From the NCBI RefSeq assembly GCF_003634555.1, contig NZ_RBKS01000001.1, forward strand, positions 3,596,001 through 3,660,000: a stretch of DNA of 64,000 nucleotides, in the 5' to 3' direction. The notes under the pieces are model-generated. The model ran no database searches, was not told the DNA's origin, and saw nothing but the letters and a program-made list of their open reading frames with translations. Made by a program: the position numbers and the translations under genes. Below are positions 8,865 through 17,507 of the stretch, piece by piece (within the stretch, counting starts at the first letter, position 1; each line of letters begins with the position of its first letter). Origin of the DNA: Frondihabitans australicus (GTDB lineage Bacteria > Actinomycetota > Actinomycetes > Actinomycetales > Microbacteriaceae).

Positions 8865-11567
8865 CTAGGCGCCGCGGGACATTTCCGGCGAATTCAAGCC
8901 GAGCAGGGCGTCGCGGAGACCCGCGCGTGCGGTGACGCCGAGCTTGGGGAAGATCCGGTACAGATGTCCGCTGACGGTTCGCGGGGAGAGAAAGAGCTGG
9001 TTTGCGATCTGCTTGTTCGACAGCCCAGCGGCCGCCAGGGAGGCGACGCGCTGTTCCTGCTCACTGAGTTCGATTCCGTCGAGGCTCGCGGGGGTCGGCC
9101 CTGATGCTCCGCCAGCGACCCGCAGCTCGCTCTGCGCCCGCTGGCGCCATTGCTCGGCCCCTAGGGCTTCGAAGGCCGCCGCGGCAAGCCGGAACTGTGT
9201 CCTGGCTTCAAGCGCGTGCATGGTGCGTCGGAGCCATTCGCCGTATGCGAGGCGGATTCGCGCGATTTCGAATGGAGCTTCTTGCGGTTCCACCAGCGAC
9301 AACGCGGACTCGAAGAGTGCTCGGGCATCGGTGCGTTCGTCGATGATGGCCCGCGATGCGGTGACGATCATCGTCTGCTTCGGGGCGCGCCGGGAGCCCA
9401 AGGCGGCCTCCGCGGCCCTGATCAGTTCCAGGCCGTGCGCCGGCATACGCAGCCGGGCCGCAGACTCGACCGCGTCGAGGAGTTCGACGGGGCCGTAACC
9501 GTGCTCGATCCAGTGGCCGCCGACCGGGGGTTTCGCCGTAGATCGTGCGTGCGCGTCTTCGAACCTACCGAGTGACAGGTCAAGGGAAGAGCGTGCGTGG
9601 TCCGCGGAGCGGGCGACGAGAGGTGCGCCGTGCCGCAGCGCCCACTGGCTTGCACGGTCAGCTGTCGCAGACGCCCTGTCCGGGTGCCCCTGGACGGAGA
9701 ACACGAGCGCTTGAAACGCGTCGGCGAGGGCCACAACGGTGCCCGCCTGGTACCGCAACGCCGTTGCTCGGGCTTTGTCCATCGCGTCCACCGCCTCGTC
9801 GAGACGGCCGCGCTGGAACGCTGCGACGCCCGTCCGGCACATTCTGAACAGGCCGAGGAGGTCGTCGTCGTTGCCGGTTCCGGCCATGAGCTGCTCAACC
9901 CAGTCGCGTCGAGGATCCGTCGCATCGAGGATCGACCAGGCAACATGCAACGACACGAACTTCCACGGTTCCCCGTCTGCGGCCGATTGGCGTGCTGCGT
10001 CATACAGCGGTGCGTTCGCGGGGGACGCGGTGCTCTGCAGGCAGTCCTCGACGACGCGGAGAATCGGGTCGACGTCGCGTGTGGCCGTTTCGCCCACGGC
10101 CTCATCCCACCAGGCGTTGTCTCCCCGCAGGAAGCACAGGATCTGCAGTGTCGCTGTGAGGGCGTCTCCGGTGGCTGAGTGCATGCGAGGGGTCTGTGCC
10201 AGAGCAGCGAGGATGTTCCTCTTCGACTCGCGGACTTCGCCGCGACAGAGGGCTTGCGCGAACTCGAATCCGGCCCGCATGTCGACAGGAACCTGACCAT
10301 CAGGGGTTGCGAGCTTGGCCGTGACATCTTCGAGAACAGGGAACGCGCCGATAAAGCCGGCGATATCCGCTGCTCGCGCGAGCTGCTTCTGCTTATCCTT
10401 CCGACTCTTGGACAGGCGTGCCGCTTGCAGGTAGGCGTTCACGGCCTCATGAGGGCGGCGCGCTTCAAGCGCTTCGCCTGCGACGGCGACGAGGTCGCCC
10501 GCCAACGCATCGTCGGCCTGTGTGGCGGATGACGCTCGCACCAAGATGCGGAACCTTCGAGGCAGGTGCTCGCACGCGGTGATAACGGTCCGCACTTCGG
10601 TGAGCTCCGCTTCGGATGCCTGGGAGAGAACGATGGCGCGCGTGACGGGATCCGCAAACTCCGGTCCGTTGTCGCCCTCGATGAGGACCCCGGCGTTTAA
10701 CGCATCCCCGATGGCGGCGCTGTCTTCGGCGATGAACGGCGGAACGATGCCAGCGAACTCCACGGTAGCGACTGCTGCTTTCAGGACGACGGTTCGCGCC
10801 GAGTTGCTCAGACTCTCCAAAGCGTTCCGGCTTGACCCGGACATCTCATCAAGCCGCGGATAGCTGGCGGGGAAGATCGCTGAGCGCCGCTTGGACGACT
10901 GCGCCGCCCACGCCCGACCGACAGCGTGCAGGATCATCGGGTTCCCCTGCGCCAGATTCGTGAGCATGCGCCGACGCGCGGGAGGCAGATCGATCACGTT
11001 CTCCCGCAGCAACTGTTCCGCCTCACCCACGTCCAACGGGCGCAGGAAGACGTGCGGGAGGTCATTCCACCCCGGGATGAGTCTCCGGTCGTCCACCGCA
11101 ACCACGCACACGGCGCTGGAGTTCCTGACGACGTGGGTGAGAATGGCGTGCAGATGAGCCTGGGCGGCCCGCTCCAGGTGATGGAAATCGTCGACCAAGA
11201 CGACATGCCCGCGCGCCAGCGGACGTGGAACAGATGCGGCGTCGACATGCATCCCTGGCGCGTTCGCGCTCCCGCTTGGCTCACTCTTCGGGGCCACGAC
11301 CGGCCACAGCGACATCAGCGGTTCCAGCGACGACGCCGAGATCACGGGATCGCCGGCATGGGCTCTCATCTGCACGACCTCGAGCCCTTCACTGCGCGCT
11401 GCGGCGGCAGCACCCGCGAGTGCGAACGACTTCCCGAAACCTGTCCCTCCTTCGACGATCACGAACCTGTCCAGGAACGTCGATGACGGGTGGAGCGCGC
11501 GGGCGAAAGCTTCATCAGCTTGGACGGGGCCGCGAACGGCCCTCTCAGCGGACATCTCGATGGTCAT
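8865..11567 (-). CDS. LAL-type LuxR transcriptional regulator (copy 3)
   Basis: Third large LuxR-type regulator in 10 kb, about 900 residues. Walker A is GGTGFGKS (about 40-47) and Walker B is HVVLVDDFHH. The C-terminal LuxR helix-turn-helix has SEQEQRVASLAAAGLSNKQI and LFLSPRTVSGHLYRIFPKLG. The middle part is more divergent from copies 1 and 2 than these are from each other. I chose the ATG with GGAG six bases upstream; an in-frame start 24 codons earlier lacks this site. A 20-base perfect hairpin-type palindrome lies 33 bases upstream. The gene is convergent with the MFS gene, 19 bases apart. Confidence 0.88.
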   Translation of the reverse strand: MTIEMSAERAVRGPVQADEAFARALHPSSTFLDRFVIVEGGTGFGKSFALAGAAAAARSEGLEVVQMRAHAGDPVISASSLEPLMSLWPVVAPKSEPSGSANAPGMHVDAASVPRPLARGHVVLVDDFHHLERAAQAHLHAILTHVVRNSSAVCVVAVDDRRLIPGWNDLPHVFLRPLDVGEAEQLLRENVIDLPPARRRMLTNLAQGNPMILHAVGRAWAAQSSKRRSAIFPASYPRLDEMSGSSRNALESLSNSARTVVLKAAVATVEFAGIVPPFIAEDSAAIGDALNAGVLIEGDNGPEFADPVTRAIVLSQASEAELTEVRTVITACEHLPRRFRILVRASSATQADDALAGDLVAVAGEALEARRPHEAVNAYLQAARLSKSRKDKQKQLARAADIAGFIGAFPVLEDVTAKLATPDGQVPVDMRAGFEFAQALCRGEVRESKRNILAALAQTPRMHSATGDALTATLQILCFLRGDNAWWDEAVGETATRDVDPILRVVEDCLQSTASPANAPLYDAARQSAADGEPWKFVSLHVAWSILDATDPRRDWVEQLMAGTGNDDDLLGLFRMCRTGVAAFQRGRLDEAVDAMDKARATALRYQAGTVVALADAFQALVFSVQGHPDRASATADRASQWALRHGAPLVARSADHARSSLDLSLGRFEDAHARSTAKPPVGGHWIEHGYGPVELLDAVESAARLRMPAHGLELIRAAEAALGSRRAPKQTMIVTASRAIIDERTDARALFESALSLVEPQEAPFEIARIRLAYGEWLRRTMHALEARTQFRLAAAAFEALGAEQWRQRAQSELRVAGGASGPTPASLDGIELSEQEQRVASLAAAGLSNKQIANQLFLSPRTVSGHLYRIFPKLGVTARAGLRDALLGLNSPEMSRGA

Positions 11568-11599
11568 TGTCGCTCCAGAGATTGATGGCATCGATAAGG

Positions 11600-11619
11600 G
11601 CGGACGTCGAAACGTCCGC
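11600..11619. promoter_or_regulatory. Perfect palindrome upstream of LAL regulator copy 3
   Basis: Arms GCGGACGT and ACGTCCGC are exactly complementary around a CGAA spacer. It lies 33 bases upstream of the regulator's start codon, so it could be an operator for autoregulation or a leader hairpin. The role is inferred only from position and symmetry. Confidence 0.4.
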
Positions 11620-11763
11620 ATTCGGAGACACGCTTGCAAGTTAGGGGACTCTTCGCCGGCCGCACATCACCCCTGCGTTGAGACGACCTCCCCTCCTGCG
11701 TCCGACGCAACCTCCGCCGGCCGTCGGGAAGCAAGCCTCGACATTGGGCAGTGCGCCGACCGG

Positions 11764-11775
11764 GTCGAATGACTC
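11764..11775 (-). promoter_or_regulatory. GAGTCA-type motif, site 1
   Basis: Minus-strand reading GAGTCATTCGAC, identical over 12 bases to the site at 38684. It is about 190 bases upstream of LAL regulator copy 3 and 130 bases before the aquaporin gene. It is one of a set of similar sites found in gaps of the accessory region. Confidence 0.35.
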
Positions 11776-11905
11776 AGGCGCAGAGACGGATCTTTTTGCC
11801 ACGCTCGACGCAGCAGACCCTGACCACACAGGCAGCCCGGTACAGGAACGCCGCATGACTCGCCGCACCCGCGAACCCTCATCACTCGATTTCACCTAAG
11901 GCTCG

Positions 11906-12700
11906 GTGCTCAACATGACCTTCCCCGCAGCACCGAAACCGGCCCGCCCTACACGGGCCGGAAAATGGGCCGCTGAGTTCGCTGGCACGTTCCTTCTGAC
12001 CTTCGGTCTGGTTGGAGCGGCAACCTTCTCGGCGGCCCACGTGGCCGGTGCCGGCACGCCGGCACCCGTCGGCATCCTGGGAGTGGCGCTCGCTCTCGGA
12101 CTCACCGTGATCATCGGCGCCTACGCGTTCGGGCCCATTTCCGGCGGGCATTTCAATCCCGCCGTGTCACTCGGTCTCACCATCGCCGGTCGTCTTTCGT
12201 GGCGAGATTTGCCCGAATATGTGATCTCCCAGGCGCTGGGCGCCCTCCTTGGCACAACCGCTGTCCTCGGTATCGCGGCCGGCGCCGGCCACACCTTTCT
12301 GTCTGCTGCCGTCAATACGGGTTTCGCGTCGAACGGATACGGCGGTCACTCGCCCGGTGGATTCGGCATCGTGTCGGCCATCATCGTCGAAGTGGTCGGC
12401 ACGGCCGTTTTCGTCTTCGTGATCCTCGGCGTCACCAACGCCCGCTCGAATCCCAGCGTCGCCCCCTTTCCCATCGGCATCACCCTGACGCTCCTGCTCC
12501 TCGTGGCGATCCCCGTGGACAACGCCGGCTTCAACCCGGCTCGCTCGCTTGCCACAGCGGTATTCGGGGGAGGACCCTGGATGGGCCAGTTGTGGCTCTT
12601 CGTCGTCGCTCCCGCCGTCGGGGCGGCGATCGCAGGAGCCAGCAACCAATTCCTGTTCGAGACGGCCACAAAGAATACGGACGCATCCGATGGACAGTAA
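11906..12700 (+). CDS. Aquaporin / MIP-family channel
   Basis: A 264-residue six-helix channel of the major intrinsic protein family. Both pore-forming NPA boxes are present: GGHFNPAVSLG (NPA at about 84-86) and NAGFNPARSLA (about 210-212). The Arg directly after the second NPA is the usual selectivity-filter residue. AqpZ-like water channels are the closest in length and motif; glycerol facilitators normally have an Asp in the second box region (NPARD), which is absent here. Start is GTG with TAAGG just upstream; an ATG three codons later is equally possible. It precedes the DyP-encapsulin pair and may help pass water or peroxide, but this is inference. Confidence 0.88.
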   Translation: MLNMTFPAAPKPARPTRAGKWAAEFAGTFLLTFGLVGAATFSAAHVAGAGTPAPVGILGVALALGLTVIIGAYAFGPISGGHFNPAVSLGLTIAGRLSWRDLPEYVISQALGALLGTTAVLGIAAGAGHTFLSAAVNTGFASNGYGGHSPGGFGIVSAIIVEVVGTAVFVFVILGVTNARSNPSVAPFPIGITLTLLLLVAIPVDNAGFNPARSLATAVFGGGPWMGQLWLFVVAPAVGAAIAGASNQFLFETATKNTDASDGQ

Positions 12701-12859
12701 CTACCGTGGCGTCGCCTGGGTGCCACCAGTCGGGATCGAACGGCTGGGGCGCCATCGACGCCGCTGGTTCCCCCGCCGCGTTCCACCCGCAACCCACGGC
12801 GACCACGCATCATCATTCACGGACATCACGTACGGTGACTTCTTCAAAGCCGACGGCGA

Positions 12860-13933
12860 ATGAGCAACCGCGCTGACGGGACCCGTGTCCCCATCGACGC
12901 CCAAAGCATCGACGCACCGCTGACCAAAGCGGCCGTCTTCCTCACCCTGACCGTGAAACCAGACTTAGACGACGCCGACGCTGTGCGAGACATCCTCGAC
13001 GGCCTCGATGACCTGATCAAAACAATCGGCTTCCGGGATTTGGCAGCTCGACTCACCTGCGTCGTCGGCCTCGGACCGGGCCTTTGGAAGCGGCTGTCAC
13101 CAGGAAGCGCACCAGCAGAACTTCACCCGTTCGTCCCCATCGACGGGACACCCCACCGGGCGCCTTCAACCGCCGGCGACCTGCTCTTTCACATTCGGGC
13201 GGACAGGCCCGACTTCTGCTTCGAACTGGAACGGCTTATCCTCGCCACCCTCGGAGAGCACGTGCGGATCGAAGACGAGGTGCAGGGATTCCGCTACTTC
13301 GACACCCGGGACCTCCTCGGCTTCGTCGACGGCACCGCGAACCCCGTCGCCCAAGAACTCGACGCCGCAGCTCTGGTCGGGGCAGACGACCCGACGTGGG
13401 CCGGCGGCAGCTTCATCGTCGTCCAGAAATACCTCCACGACCTCACACGCTGGAACGATCTGACGACCGACGAGCAAGAGGCCATCATCGGCCGGTCCAA
13501 AGCAGACAACATCGAACGCGACTCAGACGCCGAAGAGCGGCCCTCGCACAAGACGCTCGCCACCATCACCGACGATGACGGCAACGAATACGACATCCTC
13601 CGCGACAACATGCCTTTCGGCAGGCCGGGCGCAGGAGAGTACGGGACATACTTCATCGGCTATGCCGGACACCTGTGGGTCATCGAGAAGATGCTCCAAC
13701 GAATGTTCCTCGGAGAAACCCCCGGGCAATACGACCGCATCCTGGACTTCTCCACAGCCGTCACCGGCGCCACCTTCTTCGCCCCATCCCGTCAGCAGAT
13801 GGCACTGCTCGCCGCCGGCCCAGCGGCGGCAGCCATGGAGAACACCGCAGCGTCAACCGACGGCTCCTCCTCAGCGCCTTCGAGCGCGCCCACCTTGGGC
13901 ATCGGTTCCCTAAAAGCACCCACCGGAGAGTGA
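12860..13933 (+). CDS. DyP-type heme peroxidase, encapsulin cargo
   Basis: A 357-residue dye-decolorizing peroxidase that uses hydrogen peroxide to oxidise aromatic substrates. The catalytic GFVDG box is at about 154-158 (Asp157). The likely proximal heme ligand is His230 in ERPSHK, and the distal Arg is in ILRDNMPFG (Arg248). The Pro/Ser/Ala-rich C-terminal tail carries LGIGSLK at about 346-352, the known type of cargo-loading peptide that targets enzymes into encapsulin shells. The encapsulin gene begins two bases after the stop, confirming the pairing. The enzyme therefore probably works inside a protein nanocompartment in the cytoplasm. The start has no strong ribosome binding site. Confidence 0.95.
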   Translation: MSNRADGTRVPIDAQSIDAPLTKAAVFLTLTVKPDLDDADAVRDILDGLDDLIKTIGFRDLAARLTCVVGLGPGLWKRLSPGSAPAELHPFVPIDGTPHRAPSTAGDLLFHIRADRPDFCFELERLILATLGEHVRIEDEVQGFRYFDTRDLLGFVDGTANPVAQELDAAALVGADDPTWAGGSFIVVQKYLHDLTRWNDLTTDEQEAIIGRSKADNIERDSDAEERPSHKTLATITDDDGNEYDILRDNMPFGRPGAGEYGTYFIGYAGHLWVIEKMLQRMFLGETPGQYDRILDFSTAVTGATFFAPSRQQMALLAAGPAAAAMENTAASTDGSSSAPSSAPTLGIGSLKAPTGE

Positions 13934-13934
13934 C

Positions 13935-14738
13935 ATGAACCACTTGCTGCGAGACCTAGCCCCGTTCGGCGTCGACGCATGGACGATGCTCGACGACGAA
14001 GCCCGAAGCCGACTCACCGGGTCGCTTTCTGCACGTCGAATCGTCGATTTCGATGGCCCGCTCGGCTGGAAACACTCGGCCGTCGACCTAGGGCGGACGG
14101 ACCCCCTGACGTCAGCGCCTTCCTCCATCCAGGCTCGCCGCCGCAAACTCCTGCCGTTATCGGAACTCCGAGCCGGATTCCGACTGAGCAGAAACGAACT
14201 CCTCGATTTCTCCCGGGGCGCAACCGACATCGACCTCGGACCGCTGGACGAGGCTGCTCTCGCGCTGGCCGCGTTCGAGAACGAGATCATCTTCCACGGG
14301 TGGTCCGACGCGGGCATCACCGGCATCGTCGAAGCGTCCTCCCATGCTGACGTCGCCCACGATGGTGAAGCAGCGTCCTATCGCGACAGTGTCGCCGAAG
14401 GCGTCGCCGCACTGCGCCGCGCAGGCGTGGACGGCCCCTACACGCTGGCCGCCGGACCCGACGATTGGGTTGCCCTCGTCGACACGGACGATGCCGGCTA
14501 CCCGCTGCGCAAGCAACTGCACGGCATCCTCGGCGGACCCATCGAGTGGACTCCCGGCCTGCGGAACTCGGTCATCGTCAGCGCACGCGGAGGCGACTAC
14601 CAACTGACCGTCGGTGAAGACTTGGCCCTCGGCTACGCGTCGCACGACGCAACCACCGTCGACCTCTACGTGGAGGAGACCCTCGCGTTCCGGGTGAACA
14701 CGCCAGAAGCCGCCGTCCGTGTCGTGCCGCAGCTCTAA
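13935..14738 (+). CDS. Encapsulin shell protein (family 1)
   Basis: A 267-residue shell protein of the encapsulin (linocin/CFP29-like) family with the HK97 phage-capsid fold. Many copies self-assemble into a hollow nanocompartment. Family features are the N-terminal segment beginning MNHLLRDLAPF, which forms the cargo-peptide binding face, the block WKHSAVDLGR, the segment AALALAAFENEIIFHG, and the C-terminal LYVEETLAFRV. Length is as expected. GGAGAG lies five bases before the ATG. It is translationally linked to the DyP peroxidase upstream, which supplies the cargo. No second cargo gene (ferritin-like protein) is visible nearby. Confidence 0.95.
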   Translation: MNHLLRDLAPFGVDAWTMLDDEARSRLTGSLSARRIVDFDGPLGWKHSAVDLGRTDPLTSAPSSIQARRRKLLPLSELRAGFRLSRNELLDFSRGATDIDLGPLDEAALALAAFENEIIFHGWSDAGITGIVEASSHADVAHDGEAASYRDSVAEGVAALRRAGVDGPYTLAAGPDDWVALVDTDDAGYPLRKQLHGILGGPIEWTPGLRNSVIVSARGGDYQLTVGEDLALGYASHDATTVDLYVEETLAFRVNTPEAAVRVVPQL

Positions 14739-14929
14739 GCGGGCTCGGGGTCGCCAGCCGAAGACAGCTCCGATGACCGTTCTTCGCACCACCGCGACCG
14801 CACCCGCTCGACCGTCATCAAGCCTGACGTCGACCCGGCGCCACCACGCACCCTTCGCCTTTCCGTCTGGCTTGTGTCTGCGACACAATGCTGACGACGG
14901 GTTCCACTGTTTCGCTCCGAGGAGATGAC

Positions 14930-15508
14930 ATGGCCGGATTCGAAGGATTCGCGAGCCGCCGGCAAACCGACCCGGCTCTTCCACCAGGGCAGCACCTGGA
15001 GCGGGGTTTCCCGGTCCTGTCCGCCGGCCCAGACCCGAACATCAAGGTGTGGGAGCTGCAGGTCGCCACCGAGACCGGGCAACGCTCCTGGTCGTGGGAC
15101 GACTTCCTGGCGCTGCCCCAAGAGGACATCACCACCGACATTCATTGCGTGACCAGCTGGTCCAAGCTCGGAACCCACTGGCGGGGCGTGTCCGTCGACA
15201 CCCTCTTCGACGGACTGAAGACTGAGCAGAGGTTCGCCATGGCCCGCTCCTACGGCGGATACACCACGAACTTGCCCCTGGAGGACCTCCTGGGCGGCAA
15301 AGCGTGGGTCATGCACACGTTCGAAGGTCGACCTCTTGCTTCCGAGCACGGCGGCCCGGCACGCCTGTTCGTCCCCCACCTGTACTTCTGGAAGAGCGCC
15401 AAATGGCTGCAGGGCATCCAGACCATGGCCGTCGACCGGCCAGGCTTCTGGGAGAACTACGGATATCACAACCACGGAGACCCATGGAAAGAGGAACGCT
15501 ACGCGTGA
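14930..15508 (+). CDS. Molybdopterin-dependent oxidoreductase (sulfite oxidase-like)
   Basis: A 192-residue protein with the molybdopterin-binding domain of the sulfite oxidase/YedY fold. The conserved cysteine that ligates Mo is in DIHCVTSWSKLG, and further family blocks are WRGVSVDTLF, YGGYTTNLPLED and GGPARLFVPHLYFWKSAKW. No signal peptide or Tat motif is seen, so it is probably cytoplasmic, unlike periplasmic MsrP. The ATG has GAGGAG five bases upstream; an in-frame ATG 14 codons earlier has no such site. It overlaps the flavin reductase gene by four bases and probably receives or donates electrons through it. The substrate is unknown. Confidence 0.87.
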   Translation: MAGFEGFASRRQTDPALPPGQHLERGFPVLSAGPDPNIKVWELQVATETGQRSWSWDDFLALPQEDITTDIHCVTSWSKLGTHWRGVSVDTLFDGLKTEQRFAMARSYGGYTTNLPLEDLLGGKAWVMHTFEGRPLASEHGGPARLFVPHLYFWKSAKWLQGIQTMAVDRPGFWENYGYHNHGDPWKEERYA

Positions 15509-16251
15509 GCACCGACTGGCGCCCCGCCATCTGCGTTCAGGGCCGACCCGAGACGTTGAGCTCTCGGAGCATCCGTCTCAAAGTTGACAACCTCGGACCG
15601 GTCGTCGCCGGTCAGCACATCGACATTCGGCTGACGGCCGACGACGGCTACCAGGCTGTTCGTTCCTATTCCCTGTCTGCGACACCTCGCGGAGGCCCTG
15701 GAGGGACACCGCTGGGTAACAGCGAAGTTGAAATCGCTGTCGAAGAACTGCCCGAAGGTGAAGTCTCCCCGTACCTTGTCGAAGCTCTTGCCCCCGGAGA
15801 CCCGCTGGAAGTCCGTGGACCCGTTGGCGGCTGGTTCGTCTGGCACCCCACTGATTCAGAGCCAGTGCAACTCATCGGTGGCGGATCTGGCGTCGCCCCG
15901 CTCGTCGCCATTCTCCGCGCCCGCATCGCTTCAACCAGCGCTGTACCGATGCGGCTGCTGTACTCCGTCCGTGCTCCTGACACCGTGTACTTCGCCGACG
16001 AACTGGCCAGCTACACCACCTCGCCCAACATCACCGTGGATCTGGCGTACACGCGTGTGGCTCCACACGGTGAGGCTCGCCCGCCCGGGCGTCTCACCGA
16101 CCGGGACATTGAGAACTTCGTCCAGGAACCCGGCTCTGGAATCGTGTACGTCTGTGGCCCGAACTCGTTCGTCGCGGCCGTCACCGACTTGCTCCTCGCC
16201 CGCGGCTACGACTCCGCGGCCATTCGCACGGAACGCTTCGGAGGAGCCTGA
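15505..16251 (+). CDS. FAD/NAD(P)-binding oxidoreductase
   Basis: A 248-residue ferredoxin-NADP reductase-fold protein. The FAD-binding motif is RSYSLSA, the NAD(P)-binding start is IGGGSGVAPLVAILR, and the nicotinamide-site segment is VYVCGPNSFVAAV. No 2Fe-2S domain follows, so electrons probably pass straight to the molybdopterin partner encoded just upstream. The GTG start overlaps the upstream stop by four bases and has GAAAGAGGAA before it. This Mo-enzyme plus reductase pairing recurs in actinobacteria, although its physiological substrate is not established. Confidence 0.85.
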   Translation: MSTDWRPAICVQGRPETLSSRSIRLKVDNLGPVVAGQHIDIRLTADDGYQAVRSYSLSATPRGGPGGTPLGNSEVEIAVEELPEGEVSPYLVEALAPGDPLEVRGPVGGWFVWHPTDSEPVQLIGGGSGVAPLVAILRARIASTSAVPMRLLYSVRAPDTVYFADELASYTTSPNITVDLAYTRVAPHGEARPPGRLTDRDIENFVQEPGSGIVYVCGPNSFVAAVTDLLLARGYDSAAIRTERFGGA

Positions 16252-16351
16252 CGACCCCTGCGAGGTCCGACACCATAGGCGTCACGTCCGAGTGCCGGGT
16301 GGTCATGCCCGGGTCGCACTGGACAGAGCGTGCGCTCGCGGGCTTTCCGTA

Positions 16352-16783
16352 TCAGGCGATACAGGGGACGAGGCGTCCGCGGAGGCGGCGGCAGAAAACC
16401 GCATTGCGCCACGGGTCCTCCACGCACGTCACACTCGTCGCGGGATGGATCAGGCCGAAGAGTTCCTTGCCCGTCGGCGGAGCCGGCCGGGGCGGGTCGG
16501 CGGTCGCGAACGCGGACGACACGGCCTCGTCCGACGCCCTGTCGACGTATTCGAAGGCTCCCGGCCCGCCGATGACGATCAAACGCACACGCCGCCGGGT
16601 GCCGCGTCCGGACGACAGCCGGAGCACCGTCAGGTCGCCACGGAACTGGATCATCCCGATGGACAGTCCCGCCTGCGCCAGCCACCACGCCGCTGCTTCG
16701 CCGGCACGCGGGGCCGTCACGATCTGCACCCCGAGGGGTCGCAGCGCGTTGACGCTGCCCGTCGGGTACTGGGTGGTGCTCAT
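16352..16783 (-). CDS. Hypothetical protein, 143 aa
   Basis: I do not recognise the family. The protein starts MSTTQYPTGSV and alternates hydrophobic strands and Arg-rich stretches (for example RRRVRLIVIGG), with a Cys-containing C-terminal part. It has no membrane segment or signal peptide. Its ATG overlaps the stop of the SnoaL-like gene by four bases, so the two are co-translated and may act together. It is convergent with the flavin reductase gene about 100 bases away. Confidence 0.6.
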   Translation of the reverse strand: MSTTQYPTGSVNALRPLGVQIVTAPRAGEAAAWWLAQAGLSIGMIQFRGDLTVLRLSSGRGTRRRVRLIVIGGPGAFEYVDRASDEAVSSAFATADPPRPAPPTGKELFGLIHPATSVTCVEDPWRNAVFCRRLRGRLVPCIA

Positions 16784-17166
16784 CCGTGCAACTGACGCCA
16801 GACGGTGATCTGGCAGTCGTGAACCTCGAAGCTGGCGAAGCTCATCAACTCCCGGATCGGCTGGCCGGGGAAGCCCAGCAGGAGGGCTTGTTCGACGAGG
16901 ACGCGGTCACCGCACGTGGCCACATGGATGGGCTCGATTCGGAAGATCTCGAAGTTGTCGATGATGGCTTCGCACAGCCGTAGGACTTCGCCGCGGCCCC
17001 GCACGAGACTGCACGTACTCGGCTGGTAGACGACGTGTGTGCTGAGGAACGGTTCGAGTTCGAGGACATCGTGGGTGTTCAGATTGTCGATGAAATCGCG
17101 GACGACGAGCTCGTGCTCGACGGCGGTCGTCATCTTTGCAACGGCTTCCTCAAGAGGGTCGAGCAT
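16780..17166 (-). CDS. SnoaL-like / NTF2-fold protein
   Basis: A 128-residue protein with the pattern of the SnoaL-like branch of the NTF2 fold: an N-terminal helix pair VVRDFIDNLNTHD, then ELEPFLSTHVVYQPS, RGRGEVLRLCEAI and C-terminal beta strands ending with VWRQLHG. Family members are small cyclases, hydrolases or ketosteroid isomerase-like enzymes, or simple binding proteins; the substrate cannot be inferred. It is the first gene of a two-gene operon. A GAGTCA-type motif lies about 165 bases upstream on the same strand. Confidence 0.7.
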   Translation of the reverse strand: MLDPLEEAVAKMTTAVEHELVVRDFIDNLNTHDVLELEPFLSTHVVYQPSTCSLVRGRGEVLRLCEAIIDNFEIFRIEPIHVATCGDRVLVEQALLLGFPGQPIRELMSFASFEVHDCQITVWRQLHG

Positions 17167-17507
17167 GGTGTCTCCTTCCGTGATCTGGTGACATTCACTC
17201 TCGCCGGAGTGCGCCCGGCGCGGTTAGGTCAGATGTCTGCAAACCGCCCGCGTTTTTCCTGCCTGACCGCACCTTTTCCCGGAGCGTTATCGAGCGAGTG
17301 AGGTCATCGGACCCGGACTCTGGTGGACAGGTCAGCTGACTCTTCCCCGAGCCAGGTCGCGGACCATGTCACCCACAGCACAAGGCCAGGAGCGTGCAGA
17401 CATCGCTCGGTCCACGCACGTTGCGCGAGCTTCACTGGACCGCACTCCTCGCGGGACGTGTGGAGCGGCGGCGCCGGTCGCGGATTGCAGGCGTCGCGGT
17501 TTGCGTT
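17167..17507. other. Gap of about 340 bases
   Basis: No convincing gene on either strand; the open frames here are antisense extensions of the neighbouring SDR gene. It holds the upstream region of the SnoaL-like gene and one GAGTCA-type motif. Confidence 0.5.
17331..17342 (-). promoter_or_regulatory. GAGTCA-type motif, site 2
   Basis: Minus-strand reading GAGTCAGCTGAC, with the palindromic core GTCAGCTGAC. It is upstream of the SnoaL-like gene and its partner. Confidence 0.4.

Larger units (their letters stand above)
11568..11905. other. Intergenic region between divergent LAL regulator and aquaporin genes
   Basis: About 340 bases without a credible gene. It contains a perfect palindrome close to the regulator start and one copy of the recurrent GAGTCA motif on the minus strand. 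The rest shows no structure that I can name, and it presumably carries both divergent promoters. Confidence 0.5.

Noticed and set aside
16290-16340. Terminator between flavin reductase and hypothetical gene
   Set aside because: AGTGC/GCACT and CGGG/CCCG can pair, but only with bulges, and no T tract follows; too weak to call.
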